From Avena insularis (taxonomy: Eukaryota > Streptophyta > Magnoliopsida > Poales > Poaceae), in NCBI GenBank assembly GCA_023614405.1, contig CM042685.1, positions 83,194,684 to 83,258,683 on the forward strand: a DNA stretch of 64,000 nucleotides. Direction: 5' to 3'. A model generated the notes under the pieces. It made no database searches. It was not told the origin of the DNA and worked only from the letters and a program-made list of their open reading frames with translations. Both the position numbers and the translations under genes were made by a program. Below are positions 22,912 through 35,299 of this stretch, piece by piece; the first letter of the stretch is position 1; each line of letters opens with the position of its first letter.

Positions 22912-24677
22912 TCATAGGCTTTCCCTTAAACCCATGCCGGCTAAGTGCTCCTTGAACACATTGGGTGGTAATCCTTTCGTTAGCAGATCTGCAAGCATTT
23001 TCTTTGTCCTTAAATGCTCGAGTCTTATAGTGTGATCCTGGATCTTATCTTTCACAACATAATACTTTATCCCTATTGGTTTGGAAGCGATTACGACTTG
23101 TTGTTGTGAGCATAAAATACCATGGGCTGTTGTCACAGTACATATTTAGTGGATTGCTAATGCAATCTACCACTTTCAAGTCGGGTATAAATTTCTTTAA
23201 CTATATCGCATGCCCTGTGGCCCATAGCATGCTATAAATTCTGCATACATCGTGGATGATGCAACTATTGACTATTTGGAGCTTCTCCACAAAATATCCC
23301 CTCCTGCAAGAGTAAAGACGTATCCTGTCATGGACTTTCGATCGTTTTTGTCTCCCACACAATCAGCATCTGAATACCCTCTTATCTCTAGGTAACCATA
23401 CCTTCTATATGTTAGCATGAGGTCTTTTATGCCTTGCGCATAGTGCAAAGCTTTCTTTACCATTTTCCAGTGCTCTATGCCTAGATTCTCTTGATATCTA
23501 CCAAGTACCCCGATGATAAAAGATAAGTCAGGGAGAGTGCACACTTGTGCATACTGTAAGATTCCAATGGCCGAAGCATATGGTACTGACTTCATTTGAT
23601 CGATCTCATATTGAATTTTGGGACATTGAAATGTCCCAAAACTGTCGCACTTGACTATTGGAGCAGGTGTGGTATTGCATGCATGCATACAATATTTCTT
23701 TAGGATCTTCTCTAGGTATGCCATTTGTGACAGTCCTAGGACCCCATTTGCTCTATCTCGGTGAATTTGTACGCCCAAAACATATGAAGCTTCACCAAGA
23801 ACTTTCATGTCGAAGTTCGAGGACAATAACTTCATTGTTTTTAGTAGTAGACTAACATCGCTACTAGGAAGCAGGATATCATCCACATATAGAATTAGGA
23901 AAATATATGTCCCACTTTTGAACTTTGCGTAAACGCGGTTGGATTCGGTCTTATACATACGCGAGGAAGGTAATCAAAAAAGAAAGAAGAAGTTCTCAAC
24001 ATTCTCTTTAAATCCAAATTTCTTAATGGTCTCATTGAATTTTAGATACCACTGCCGCGAAGCTTGCTTTAATCCATAAATGGATTTCCTTAGGCGGCAT
24101 CCCATGCTTTCCTTCCCTGCCATGACAAAACCCTTAGGTTGTTTCATGTAGACTCTTTCTTCTAAATCCCCATTTATAAATGTCGTGTTTACATCCATTT
24201 GATGCACCTCTAAATCAAAATGTGCAAGTAGTGCCATTATGATTCTGAAGGAATCCTTACATGAGACTGGAGAAAATGTCTCATTGTAATCTACTCCTTC
24301 TCTCTGTGTGAATCCTTTTGCCATAAGTCGTGCTTTGTATTTCTCCACATTCCCTCTAGAGTCATACTTTGTTTTGTAGACCCATTTACATCCTACTATT
24401 TTGGCTCCTTTGGGAATTTCCTCTAAGTCCCAAACATCGTTGGAACTCATCGACCTCATATCATCTTCCATGGCTTCTAGCCATTTCGATGAGTGAGGGG
24501 TACTCATGGCTTCTTCAAATGAAGTGGGATCATTCTCTATTTCAACTCTTTCTATGTTATAAACTTCATAATCTTTAGAAATTGTAGACTTTCTAGCTGT
24601 TTGAGACCTTCTAGGGGCCTCATGAACTAGCTCATCATGTGTCTCAACATGTGGCATATCCTCTGGAGGTGGCTGTT
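22912..24677 (-). pseudogene. C2 pol C-terminal half: RT and RNase H (copy 1)
   Basis: Minus-strand copia RT begins near 24570 (SKWLEAMEDDM, then VYKTKYDSRG, KARLMAKGFTQREGVDY, ETFSPV, LEVHQMDV, and YGLKQASRQWY) and continues with the catalytic YVDD block near 23890 (LILYVDDILL). RNase H follows (GYSDADCVGDKNDRKS, about 23370). The C-terminus, ADLLTKGLPPNVFKEHL, ends with a stop at 22912. RT copies the element RNA into DNA in the particle. Breaks: a stop and frame shift between 23958 and 23974 and several more at 23130-23270. The same breaks appear in copy 2, so they predate the duplication. Upstream it is cut by G3 at 24678. Confidence 0.9.
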
Positions 24678-26196
24678 TGATACGTCGGAAACGTATCTAT
24701 AATTTTTGATGCTACATGCTTGTTTAGTATATACTTTCCTTTGCTTTGTCTACACTTTGGGGTGCTTTTTACATGTTTTCTGGTACTAACCTATTAACAA
24801 GTTCCTACAGTGCCAGTTGCCTGTTTTCTGCTATTTTTGGTTCCAGAAAAGTTAGTAAAGAAATATTCTTGGAATTGGATGGGACAAACGTCAAAGTTAA
24901 TTACTTTCCGTGGGGAACAAGAAGTCCAGAGGGGAGACGAAGAAGCGTGGCCAGGGGTGGGACCACGCCTGGGAGGGGTGTGGCCCCTCTAGCCGCCTCC
25001 TCGGCATCCCCCTTCGCCTATAACAAGCCCCCGATGCAGAAACCCTAAGCACCCGATCAAATCTCCACAAAACCTTCTGTAGCCGCCGCCACCGTCGTCC
25101 CTGGATCGGGTGGGATCTGAAGTTCTTCTCGGCACCCTGCCGGAGGGGAGATCATCCCGGAGGCCTTCTCTCCGGTATGATGCGTGAGTAGTTCCACCTT
25201 GGACTATGGGTCCATGTAGTAGCTAGATGGTTGTGTCTCCTCCTCGTTCTTTCATGTATTGATCTTGTGAGCTCCGTTCATGATCAAGATCCAATATATT
25301 TGTATTCACGCATGTTGTGTTTGTAGGGATTCGATGGATATTGAGATTATTATGTTGGTTTGATTAATGGTTTTGTCTTTATGATTCTATCATGTATGTG
25401 TTGTTTGTGATCTTGCATTCTCTTCGTTGTTAGTAGCTATCTTGGCCAAGTAGTTGCTAGTGACTCCAAGAGGGGGTATTTATTCTCGATAGTGGGTTCA
25501 TGCCTCTAGTTTCCAAGGGAAATGACAGAAATCTCTTAGGTTGTAGATGTGCTATTGCTACTAGGGAGAAAACGGTCTCTTTTTCATGGAACATGTGGAC
25601 TGTTTACCTTACACACTTTGCTTAAAGCTGTTGTGTGTTGCTTGCAACTTAATACTGGAGGGGATTCGGATGATAACCTGAAGGTGGACTTCTAGTCATA
25701 AATGCAGTTCGATGGCAGTCTATGTATATTGTTGTATTGCCCAATCGAATCTCATAGGATCTTTCTGACTAGTAATTGCATTGTTATGCCTTCCTCAGTT
25801 CCTGTCAATTGCCCTGCTGTAATTTGTTTACCCTTCATGCCATGTTGTTTATCTAAGGAGAGCACCTCTAGTGAACTATGAACCCCGGTCCAATCTTTAC
25901 CATTGATACATCTTCCACTATTACTTGTTTACTTGCTACAAACCATTACCTTCCACACCATACGTTTAATCCTTTGTTACAGCAAACCGGTGAGCTTGAC
26001 AATCTCACTGATTCGTTGGGGAAAAATATTGAGGTTGTGTTGTCCAGGTCTCCGTGTTGCTTGCAACACCTGTGTGACATTTCCTTCCTCCTTCTAGTTC
26101 GATAACCTTGGTCTCTACTAAGGGAAGACTTGCTGCTGTGCTCATCACACCTTGCTCTTGGGGTTTCCAACGAAGTGCTCCACATTAGCACCATCA
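24678..26196 (+). repeat. G3 5' LTR (copy A)
   Basis: 1519 bp, TGATACGTCGG...CACCATCA. Bounded on the left by copia C2 with target site ctgtt. Compared by eye, its first 260 bp differ from LTR C at about 1 % and from LTR B at about 6-7 %. Downstream of about 24945 it lacks some 35 bp present in B and C, and it differs from C at about 6 %. The open frames within it (for example 24746, 25878) are not genes. Confidence 0.85.
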
Positions 26197-26230
26197 ACAA
26201 GTTTTAAGCGCCGTTGCTTGGGGAGGGGCG
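26197..26230 (+). other. Primer-binding region of G3
   Basis: Directly after LTR A the sequence reads gcgccgttgcttggggagg. It is a decayed form of the tggcgccgttgccggggag site found after many Triticeae gypsy LTRs. It supports plus orientation. Confidence 0.65.
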
Positions 26231-26438
26231 TCTTCACAAGGAGAGTGCTTCACTTCCTTTCTCTTTACTTTGTTTTTAGTTTTATTAGTTTCTTTTGCTT
26301 GGTTTTGTTTTCCTCTTTTCGAAAAACCCAAAAACATTAGTCTAGTTTGGTTTGCTTGCTTTATTCAAAAACACACAAAAATAGTTCCTACTCTAGTTGC
26401 TGGTATGTTATTGCCGTGCGTGGTCATGCTTTCTATCA

Positions 26439-27494
26439 ATGGTTGGTTTCTTTGAAACTAGTTCTTATTGGCAACGAGGGTTCACGGAAGAACAAAAGTA
26501 CTATTATAAGGAACACCTTTTGTCACAAAAAGGGAAACACTTATGGGAACAAATTCATAAGTTGAATACTATTGCTAGAGACGTGTGCTCTACTTATAAT
26601 GTTACTTATTGCTTTGATAAAGCTTGTTGCTGCAGGAGGAATAAACACCTACCTTTTCAATGTGAGTATAATGATAATATTACCATATCTTCTTATGTTA
26701 AAGGAAATTATGATTGTGATGATGTGGAATAGATTGAAGAATTTATTGCCTTCAAGGGTGCATTTGAACTTGCCAGTTTGCTTGAAAATACTGATGATGC
26801 ACCTTATGAATCTGAGGTTTATGAGATACTTAAATTTTGCTTTGATAATTACAGGGAAGAAAATAGCTATATTCTTGAATATTTTAATATGCGTTTTCCA
26901 CAAATGGAAGAGACTAATGCCTTGCAGGAGCCTATGGAAGAATAAATTGTTGAAACTGGAAGCTCATTAGATGAAAAAGAGGGGGAGAGTGATGAACAAA
27001 AGGAGGAAGAATGGATTATCTACCCATGCCTACCTTCTAATGAGAGTAACTCTTTATCCCTTACATTATTTAATTGTCCCCCATGCTTACCAAAGGAGGA
27101 TGAATGTTATGTTCCTGTGGATCCTTTTAAAATATCTACTTTGGATAAAACCTGTGGAGGTTTTAATCCCACTATTTTTGAGCTTTATAGAAATTATGAG
27201 TTTGTAGATCATGAAAAGCCTGCTTTATGTGATAGTTATATTGTTGAATTTATTCATGATTCTACTAAAAATTATTTTTAGAGAGGAAAATATGGTTGTA
27301 GAAGTTTTCATGGTACTGAAACACCTCTCTATGTGCTGAAAGTTTTGAAGTTGCTCTTGTTTCATCTTCCTATGCCTGTCACTTTGTTCTTTGTGAATTT
27401 ATTTGCATACAAGATTCCTATGCATACGAAGTGGGTTAAACTTAAATGTGTTTTGAATTTTCTTCTTGATGCTCTCTTTGACTTCAATTCATAA
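26439..27494 (+). pseudogene. Single broken ORF of non-autonomous G3, function unknown
   Basis: One reading frame runs from ATG 26439 to a stop at 27492-27494 (351 codons). It is broken only by three in-frame stops, at 26730, 26943 and 27279, with no frame shift. Visible features, in order: a charged Tyr/Lys-rich N-terminus (TEEQKYYYKEHLLSQKG), a Cys-rich segment (CFDKACCCRR...FQC), an acidic middle (EKEGESDEQKEEEW), a second Cys pair region (CPPCLPKEDEC), and a hydrophobic C-terminal stretch around codons 295-325 (VLKVLKLLLFHLPMP...). There is no gag, protease or RT motif. It occupies the gag position after the primer-binding site. Conservation of frame despite point stops implies a real former protein. 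I do not recognise its function. Confidence 0.7.
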
Positions 27495-28281
27495 TTCTTA
27501 TGTGAGCATCTTCTCAAGCTATCAAGCCTAACTTAAAGGCGTTAAAGAAAAATACTTGTTGGGAGATAAACCAAGAGTTTTCTTGAGTCTTGGAAGTTAT
27601 TAATTCAGTAATGACCTCTCCTTATCCTTTTTGTTTGCTTTTTGTGCTAAGAATAACCTCTAATGAGAGGGAAATAAGATTTGGGGAGTTGCTGTCCCGA
27701 AACTGATTTCTGTCCTCCACCAAAAAATTTCGTGAGGAGTCTCTGTAACTCGCATTGAGATCAAAATTTATGAATAAATCCCCCAGTATGTTAGATAACT
27801 TTAGTTAGTTCAACACCTTTTGATTTGAGCAATAGAAGATGTTCAAAAAAATCGGTTTATACCTGCTGGTCTGTTTTGACAAATTTCTGCCATTATTTGC
27901 ATTATCTTCTTATTGATTCCTTTTTGAGTTCTCTTTGGTAAATTGAGCTTTTTTTAAGGAGTTACTACAGTAGCTTGTGTTTTTAGTGAAAAAACTTGTT
28001 GTTCCAAAGCTTTGCTAGAGGACTAATATCTTTTGAATACACTAATGTTGCTAATGAAGACTGTGTAAAGTTTTGTGTGAAGGAAAAATTTCAGGTGTAG
28101 AGAGAGAATGATGCAATGAGACGAAGAATGGAAAAAATCTCAAGCTTGGGGATTCCACCATGGTGTCACCCCAAGAAATATCCAATAGGTACAAGCGTCA
28201 AAGCTTGGGGATGCCCAAGGCATCCCCTCCTTCATCAATAAAAAGCTCAGGTCTGTCCAGACACTTCGTTTTTATTGTTTC
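27495..28281 (+). other. G3 interior, non-coding, left of the C1 insertion
   Basis: No gene seen. A short word, aagcttggggat, recurs at about 28142 and 28202 and again next to LTR B at about 39074, which is the G3 polypurine-tract motif. The last five bases (gtttc, 28277-28281) are the left target duplication of C1. Confidence 0.6.
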
Positions 28282-30119
28282 TGTAGGGGTTCGTAGCATG
28301 GAAAAAAAATTCTACCGCATGCACACAAACAAGCCAAGATCTATCTACTAGATTATAGCAACGAGTTGATAGAAGCACTCACCCTCGAAGATTCCAAAGT
28401 GGTTAACGAGAGCAGATTCTCGTGGGTGATGTAGTCGTACACTTGCCGATCTCAAGACCGCGTAACCAATCCTTCCGGCACTGCGTTGGCAGCGCTTCCG
28501 CAGTCGGTCACACGTTCGGTACTCGATGAAGACCTTCCTCTCCCTTGTTCCAGCAGGCAGCAGAGGTTGTAGTTCTCCCCTTGTGATTCCGGCAGCACGA
28601 TGGCGTGGTGTTAGAAGTAGAGGGAGGATCCCGTAGGGCTTCGCCTAAGCCAGTGCGAGTTATGGTGGATTAGGGTTTCCCAGAGATCTAGGGTTTAGAA
28701 GTCCGTGAGGAGGAGGAGGTGTCGGCGGCGGCGGCTAGGGCGGCGGCGGCTCGGGTGAAGAGGGGCTAGGGCTTGTAGTGTTGGGGCAGCCTTCCCCCTC
28801 TATTTATGAGAGGGAGGGGCAGCCTTGGGAAAGGTGGGTTTGAATCCACACCCAAACCCAAGTTGGATTGAGAGAAGGACTTGTTTCTTCTCCCACTAGG
28901 AAACCATTGTTCCAGTTTGACTTTTCAAACTTCCCGTTTGACTTTCAATTTTGAGATTTATTTCTCTCTTGCAAATGCCAACACCAAGTGACCTAGGATA
29001 TGATCCAATCATTCCACATATCCATGACACATTCATGGACCATTCCCCTTCCGGTCCGGTGAACCTTCTAGACCCTTCTAGAACCTCTCCGATGAAACCA
29101 TCGGAAACTTTCCCGAACTCCGAAATCGGACTTTCCTTATATGAATCTTATTCTCCGGACCATTCCGTATCTCCTCGTGATATCCCGGATCCAATCTGAG
29201 ACTCCGAACAACATTCAGTATCCCTACTAACATTCCATATCTACTAAACAACATCGAATCCTTAAGTGTGTCTCCCTACGGTTCGTGAATTATGCGGACA
29301 TGATCGATACACTTCTCCGATCAATAACCAATAGAGGAATATGGAAATTCATATGGCTCCCACATATTTCTACGATTACTTTGCGATCGAATGAACCACT
29401 TACATACGATACCAATTTCCCTTTGTCTCACGATAGTTTACTTATCCGTGGTTTTGATCGTCGGTATATCTGCACACCTAGTTCAACCTTGTTACCGATA
29501 AGTACTCTTTTCTCGTTCCCGTGATATGTGATCCCTTGTGAGCCAGTCACATGCTTGCAAGCTAATTGGATGACATTCCACCGAGAGGGCCCGGAGTATA
29601 TCTATCTGTCATATGAATGGACAAATCCCACTCTTGATCCATGTGCCTCAACCCATACTTTCCGAACACTCAATGCCACCTTTATAGCCACCCAGTTACA
29701 GTGTGGTGTTTGATGTCATCAAAGCATCCTTCCGGTGATGGTGATTAGCATGATCTCATGGTCTAAGGAATTAGGTTACTATGTATCAGAAAGCTTATAG
29801 CAAACGAACTATTGAAATGACTTGATCTTAATGCTACACTTATCTATTGGAGTATGTCCATCATATCATTCTCCTAATGATATGATCCTGTTGTTAACAA
29901 CATCTCAATGTTCATGATCGGGAAACCACGATCATCTATTAACCAACAAACTAGTATTACAAAGAGGCTTTACTAGGGAATCTAATTTAGTTTACAAATC
30001 ATACAAGTATTAATGTTTCTAGTTTAATACTATTATAGCATGAATGTAAACATTTATCATAAACACAAAGATATAATAATAACCACTTTTATTATTGCCT
30101 CTAGGGCATATCTCCAACA
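28282..30119 (-). repeat. C1 3' LTR
   Basis: 1838 bp, plus-strand tgtaggggttcg...ctccaaca. It shares nearly all sequence with 35300..37175 but is about 40 bp shorter, chiefly because of contraction in a gcg-rich stretch (about 28720-28760 against 35740-35810). The open frames at 28951 and 29285 recur in the other LTR and are not genes. Confidence 0.95.
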
Positions 30120-30133
30120 GTCTCCCACTTGTA
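30120..30133 (-). other. Polypurine tract of C1
   Basis: The plus strand gtctcccacttgta abuts the LTR; on the minus strand it is the acaagtgggagac tract typical of BARE-type elements, where plus-strand synthesis starts. Confidence 0.85.
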
Positions 30134-30153
30134 GTAGAGTCAACTAATCTAGA

Positions 30154-31016
30154 TTACATGGTAATATACCGAACACCCATGGCGGTTTGGTGCTGGTCAT
30201 GTTTTGCCCTCTGGAGAGGTTTAGTCAATGGATCTGCCACATTCAGATCTGTGTGTACTTTGCAAATCTTTATGTCACCATCTTGGACATGCTCTCGAAT
30301 AGCATGAAAACGTAGCTTGATGTGCTTCAGCTTCTTGTGTGACCTTGGTTCTTGCACATTGGTTATGGCGCCCATGTTATCGCAGTAGATAGACATTGGG
30401 TCTAGCGCACTTGGAACCACACCGAGATCTGTAATGAACTCCTTCATCCATGTCGCCTCTTGTGAAGCCTCTGAAGCAGCTATGTATTCCGATTCAGTTG
30501 AATATCTTGCCACAACGCTTTGATTTGCACTCCTCCAGCTAACTGCTGCACCATTCAAAGTAAATACGTATCCAGGTTGAGATTTAGAATCATCCGGATC
30601 AGTGTTCCAACTAGCATCGGTGTAACCATTAAGAACGAGCTGTTCATCACCTCCATAAGAAAGAACCATATCCTTAGTTCTTCTCAAGTACTTAAGGATG
30701 TTTTTGACCGCTGTCCAATGATCCACTCCTGGATCACTTTGATATCTTCTAGTCAAACTAACAACATATGCAATGTTGGGTCTAGTACATAGCATGGCAT
30801 ACATAAGAGATCCTATGGATGAGGCATAGGGAGTCTTACTGATTCTTTCTCTATCTTCTGTCGTTGCAGGAATTTGAGTTTTACTCAAGGTCGTATTGGG
30901 CAACATGGGCAAGAACCCTTTCTTGCTATCTTCCATTCCAAACCTCTTTAGAACTTTGTCCAACTATGTGCTTTGTGACAATGATATTAGGCGTCTCGAT
31001 CTATCTCTATAAATCT
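30154..31016 (-). pseudogene. C1 pol: end of RT and RNase H
   Basis: The minus-strand frame 30963 to 30154 holds the RT thumb/connection (RFGMEDSKKGFLPM, TPYASSIGSLMYAMLCTRPNI) and RNase H. RNase H shows the catalytic pattern GYTDASW, then STESEYIAASEA and the Asp in SIYCDNMGA, plus a VADPLTKPL C-terminus. It stops at 30154-30156. Between 30964 and 31016 there is a frame shift right after YILG and a TAG replacing a Tyr codon just before the LDKVL block. So the domain is nearly full length but unlinked from the RT. Confidence 0.92.
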
Positions 31017-31349
31017 TTAGCCTAATATGTAAGCTGCTTCGCCAAGATCTTTCATTGGAAAACTATTATTCAAATAATCCTTGACACTATTAAGAAGGTC
31101 TACATCATTCCCAATCAATAATATGTCATCTACATATAGTATTAAGAATGCTACAGAGCTCCCACTCACTTTCTTGTAAATACAAGCTTCTCCATAAGTT
31201 TGTATAAAACCAAAACTTTTGATTACCTTATCAAAATGTTGATTCCAACTTCGGGATTCTTGCTTCAATCCATATATGGACCGTTGAAGTTTGCATACCT
31301 TGTTAGCATCTTTAGGATCGACAAAACCTTTGGGTTGCATCATATACAA
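31017..31349 (-). pseudogene. C1 pol: RT palm segment
   Basis: The minus-strand open piece contains YMMQPKGFVDPKDANKVCKL, SIYGLKQESRSWN and the intact catalytic YVDD motif (LILYVDDILLIGND) near 31120-31140. It is cut off from the upstream part by an in-frame TAG at the 31349/31350 border, where a Glu codon is expected after GDIDE. This piece contributes the active-site Asp pair of reverse transcriptase. Confidence 0.93.
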
Positions 31350-32505
31350 CTATTCATCAATGTCTCCATTGAGGAACAATATTTTGACATCCATCTGCCA
31401 TATCTCATAATCATAATATGCAGCGATTGCTAACATAATCCTCACAGACTTTAGCTTCGCTACTGGTGAGAAAGTCTCATCGTAGTCAACTCCTTGAATT
31501 TGTTGAAACCCTTTTGCGACGAGTCGAGCTTTATAGACAGTAACATCACCATCAGCATCTGTTTTCTTCTTGAAAATCCATTTGTTCTCGACAGCCTTCC
31601 GGCTATTCGGTAAATCCACCAAAGTCCATACTTGGTTTTCGTACATGGATCCAATCTCGGATTTCATGGCTTCTTGCCATTTATTGTAATCTGGGCTCAT
31701 CATTGCTTCCTCATATGTTGCAGGGTCATCGGTGTTGTCCACCAACATGACACTCATAACGGCATCATACCAATCAGGAGTGGTACGAGTTCTCGTCGAC
31801 CTGCGAGGTTTCGTAGTAACTTCAACCGATGTTTCATGATCAACATCATTAGCTTCCTCTCTTATTGGTGCAAGCACCACAGGAACTACTTCCGGTGCTG
31901 CGCTACTCGCAAGTTCGAGAGAAGGTTCAACAACCTCGTCGAGTTCTACTTTCCTTCCAGTCACTTCTTTCGAGAGAAACTCCTTCTCTAGAAAGGATCC
32001 ATTCTTGGCAACGAAGATCTTGCCCTCGGATCTATGATAGAAGGTATACCCAATAGTTTCCTTCGGGTATCCTATGAAGACGCATTTTTCCGCTTTGGGT
32101 TCAAGCTTGTCTGGCTGTAACTTCTTTACATAAGCTTCACAACCCCAAACTTTAAGGAACGACAATTTAGGTTTCTTCCCAAACCACAATTCATACGATG
32201 TCGTTTCAACGGATTTAGATGGTGCCCTATTTAAAGTGAATGTGGCTGTTTCTAATGCATAACCCCAAAACGATAGCGGTAAATCTGTAAGTGACATCAT
32301 AGAACGAACCATATCTAAGAGAGTTTGATTACGACGTTCGGACACACCATTACGCCGTGGTGTTCCCGGCGGTGTCAATTGTGAAAGTATTCCGCATTTC
32401 TTTAAATTCTCGCCAAACTCGTAACTTAGATATTCACCTCCACGATCAGATCGTAGAAATTTAATCTTCTTATTACGTTGATTCTCTACCTCACTTTGAA
32501 ATTCC
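31350..32505 (-). pseudogene. C1 pol: integrase C-half and RT N-half
   Basis: Minus strand. The region 32505-32378 continues integrase in a shifted frame with the second catalytic Asp (LRSDRGGEY). The open frame from 32378 holds NGVSERRN (catalytic Glu), the integrase C-terminal/GKKP region (YELWFGKKPKL), a variable acidic linker and the RT fingers (NKWQEAMKSEI, KARLVAKGFQQ, ETFSPVAKLKS). Integrase joins element DNA to the chromosome. The frame shift at about 32505 (a TAA within an A/T run) is the main lesion. Confidence 0.92.
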
Positions 32506-34118
32506 TTAAATTTTCTCGAAAGTTTCAGACTTATGTTTCATGAAATAGATATACCCATATCTACTCAAGTCATCCGTGAAGGTAAGAACATAACGATAAC
32601 CACCGCACGATGCTACACTCATTAGGACACACACATCGGTATGTATGATTTCCAATAAGTGCGTAGCTCGCTCCATCATACCAGAAAATGGAGTCTTAGT
32701 CATTTTAAACATCAGACATGCTTCGCATTTTTCAAGTGATTCAAGAAGTCCATCGGAATGGAGTTTCTTCATACGCTTCACTCCAATATGACCAAGATGA
32801 CAGTGCCACATATAGGTTGAGTTATCGCTCAAGTTCAATCGTTTAGCTTCAATGTTATTAATGTGTGTATTTCCACAATCGAGATTCAATAAGAATAGAC
32901 CATCTATCAAAGGTGCATGTGCATAAAACATATTACTCATATAAATCGAACAACCATTATTCTCGGACTTAAACAAGTAACCGTCTAGCAATAAACATGA
33001 TCCAGATATAATGTTCATGCTCAACGCAGGCACCAAATAACAATTATTTAAGTATAAAACTAATCCCGATGGTAGATGAAGAGGTAGCGTGCCGACCGCG
33101 ATCACATCAACCTTTGATCCATTTCCAACGCGCATCGTCACCTCGTTCTTCGCTAGCTTCCGTTTATTCTGCAGTACCTGTTTCGAGTTACACATATGAG
33201 CAACCGAACCAATATCAAATACCAAGGCACTACTACGAGTACTAGTGAGATACACATCAATAACATGTATATCGGATATACCTTTCTTCTTGATGTTGCC
33301 GTTCTTCAAATCCGCCAAGTACTTTGGGCAATTCCGCTTCCAGTGACCATCTCCCTTGCAGTAAAAGCACTCAGTATCAGGCTTAGGCCCAGCCTTGGTT
33401 TTATTCGCCGGCACGGTAACTTTCTTACCGCCCTTCTTGAAGTTTCCCTTATTCTTAGACTTTCCTTGCTTCTTGAATTTGGTGGTCTTATTGACCAACA
33501 ACACTTGGTGCTCTTTCTTGATCTCTACTTCTGCAAATTTCAACATGGAGAAGAATTCTGGCAACGACTTGTCCATGTTTTGCATATTGTAGTTCATCAC
33601 AAAGTTCTTGTAACTTGGTGGTAGTGATTGGAGGACACGGTGAATCCCCAAAGCATTAGGAATAACTATTCCCAAGCTTTGAAGCTTGCTTGCGTGCCCA
33701 GACATCTTAAGCACGTACTCACTGACGGAGCTGCCCTCTTCCATCTTGCAGTTAAAGAACTTTTCAGAAGCCTCATAACTCGCAACTGCCGCGTGAGCCT
33801 CAAATATCATTTTGAGTTGACGGACAATATCATGTGGGTCATGGTTGTCAAACCTTTTCGGAAGCTCCGATTCCAAAACATACAAGATAGCACACTGAAC
33901 TGTGGAGTACTGATTCTTCCGAGAGAGGAAAACATTCTTTACCTCATCGGTAGCATTAGATGCAGGCGGTTCACCCAGCGGTGCATCCAGCACATAGGTC
34001 AAATTACCAGCATTGAGGACAATCCTCAAATTGCTCAACCAATCCGCAAAGTGGCTTCCATTGTTTTTCAACTTTTCTTTCTCTAGAATGCATTAAAATT
34101 GATGGTAGGGGCCGCCAT
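32506..34118 (-). pseudogene. C1 gag, protease and integrase N-terminus
   Basis: The expected start is ATG at 34118; a one-base loss about 11 codons in throws the frame off. The main open frame then runs 34071 to 32506 (521 codons). Gag includes FADWLSNLRIVL and YVLKMSGHASKLQSLG. The CCHC zinc knuckle, CFYCKGDGHWKRNC, is near 33370-33330. The protease site reads DIGS where family members have DTGS or DSGS, a change next to the catalytic Asp. Integrase starts with the HHCC zinc finger (CHLGHIGVKR ... CEACLMF) and the first catalytic Asp (IHTDVC). Gag and protease form and mature the cytoplasmic particle. Confidence 0.93.
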
Positions 34119-35299
34119 TGATCTACAACATATTTGGAATAGTTTACACTAAGTTTATGAAAAATTGAGTTCTAATTAATAGTTAAATTAATCTAGGTGA
34201 ACTCCCACTCAAAACAATATCCCTCAAATTGTTTTAGTGATCACACGATCCAAATCCACCACATCAAAACCGATCATCACGAGAGTTGATGTAGCTTCAA
34301 TGGCGAACAATACACATGTTCATCATATCTACTATGTGACTTATGCTTTACCTTTCGGTGATCCGTGTTCCGAGACCATGTTTGTACATGCTAGGCTCGT
34401 CAAGATCAAACCTTAGCTTCCGCATGAGCAAATCTGGCTTACTCACGTTGTATACACTCGCAGAATCTAACACACCCGATCATCACGTGGTGCTTCGAAA
34501 CAACGAGCTTTAGCAATGGTGCTTACTAAGGATGAACACTTTAAAACTTGAAATTTTGTGCTTGAGGGATCATCTTATAATGCTACCGTCACAAACTAAG
34601 CAATACAAGATGCATAAAGGATTAACATCACATGCAATTCATATTATGTGATATGATATGGCCTTTCTTCTTGTGCTTCCGATCTCCATCTTCAAGAACG
34701 AACATGATCTCCATCATCACCGGTATGGCGTCAAGGTCAATGGCGCCGTTTCATGGTTGTCATCCACCAGCTTCAACTATTACAACTACTTTGAATAGAC
34801 ACGCAGGTCTTAACGGAATTTAAAAGACAACCATATGGCTCCTGCCGGTCGCCAACTTACAATAAGGAACATTGCATACATCATATATAATCACAATCAT
34901 GGCCATATCATATCACAGCACACCCCTGCAAAACAAAGTTAGACGCCTCTAAATTTCTTTGCATATTTTACATGGTTTGGGGCTTTCAATAACTGTCGTT
35001 CTAACTTACAAACAAGAACCACAACGTTGATGTTTGAACTATCAAGTGCCCGTTGTAAATTGAATCTATACTGTGATGGGAGAGACAGACACCCGCAAAG
35101 CCACTTATGCAATACAAGTTGCATGTTGAGCGTGGGAAAGTCTCGTGAACGATGTCATGTCCTGGGCTGCTTCATCCCATCATACCGCAAGATGCAAAGT
35201 ACACAAAAAGCAATTGATAATAAAAGCACCACCGCCCACAATGACCTTTGTGTTCTACTCGTGCAACAGATCTACATATAGACACAACTCTGATACCAC
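34119..35299 (-). other. C1 leader and primer-binding site
   Basis: No gene. This is the long 5' untranslated leader typical of BARE-type elements. The primer-binding site lies at 35288-35299 (plus-strand ctctgataccac, minus-strand gtggtatcagag, complementary to initiator-Met tRNA), next to the 5' LTR. Confidence 0.85.

Noticed and set aside
22912..23136. Small 74-codon gene with its own start
   Set aside because: It is the C-terminal end of the C2 RNase H; the same sequence recurs at 39713.
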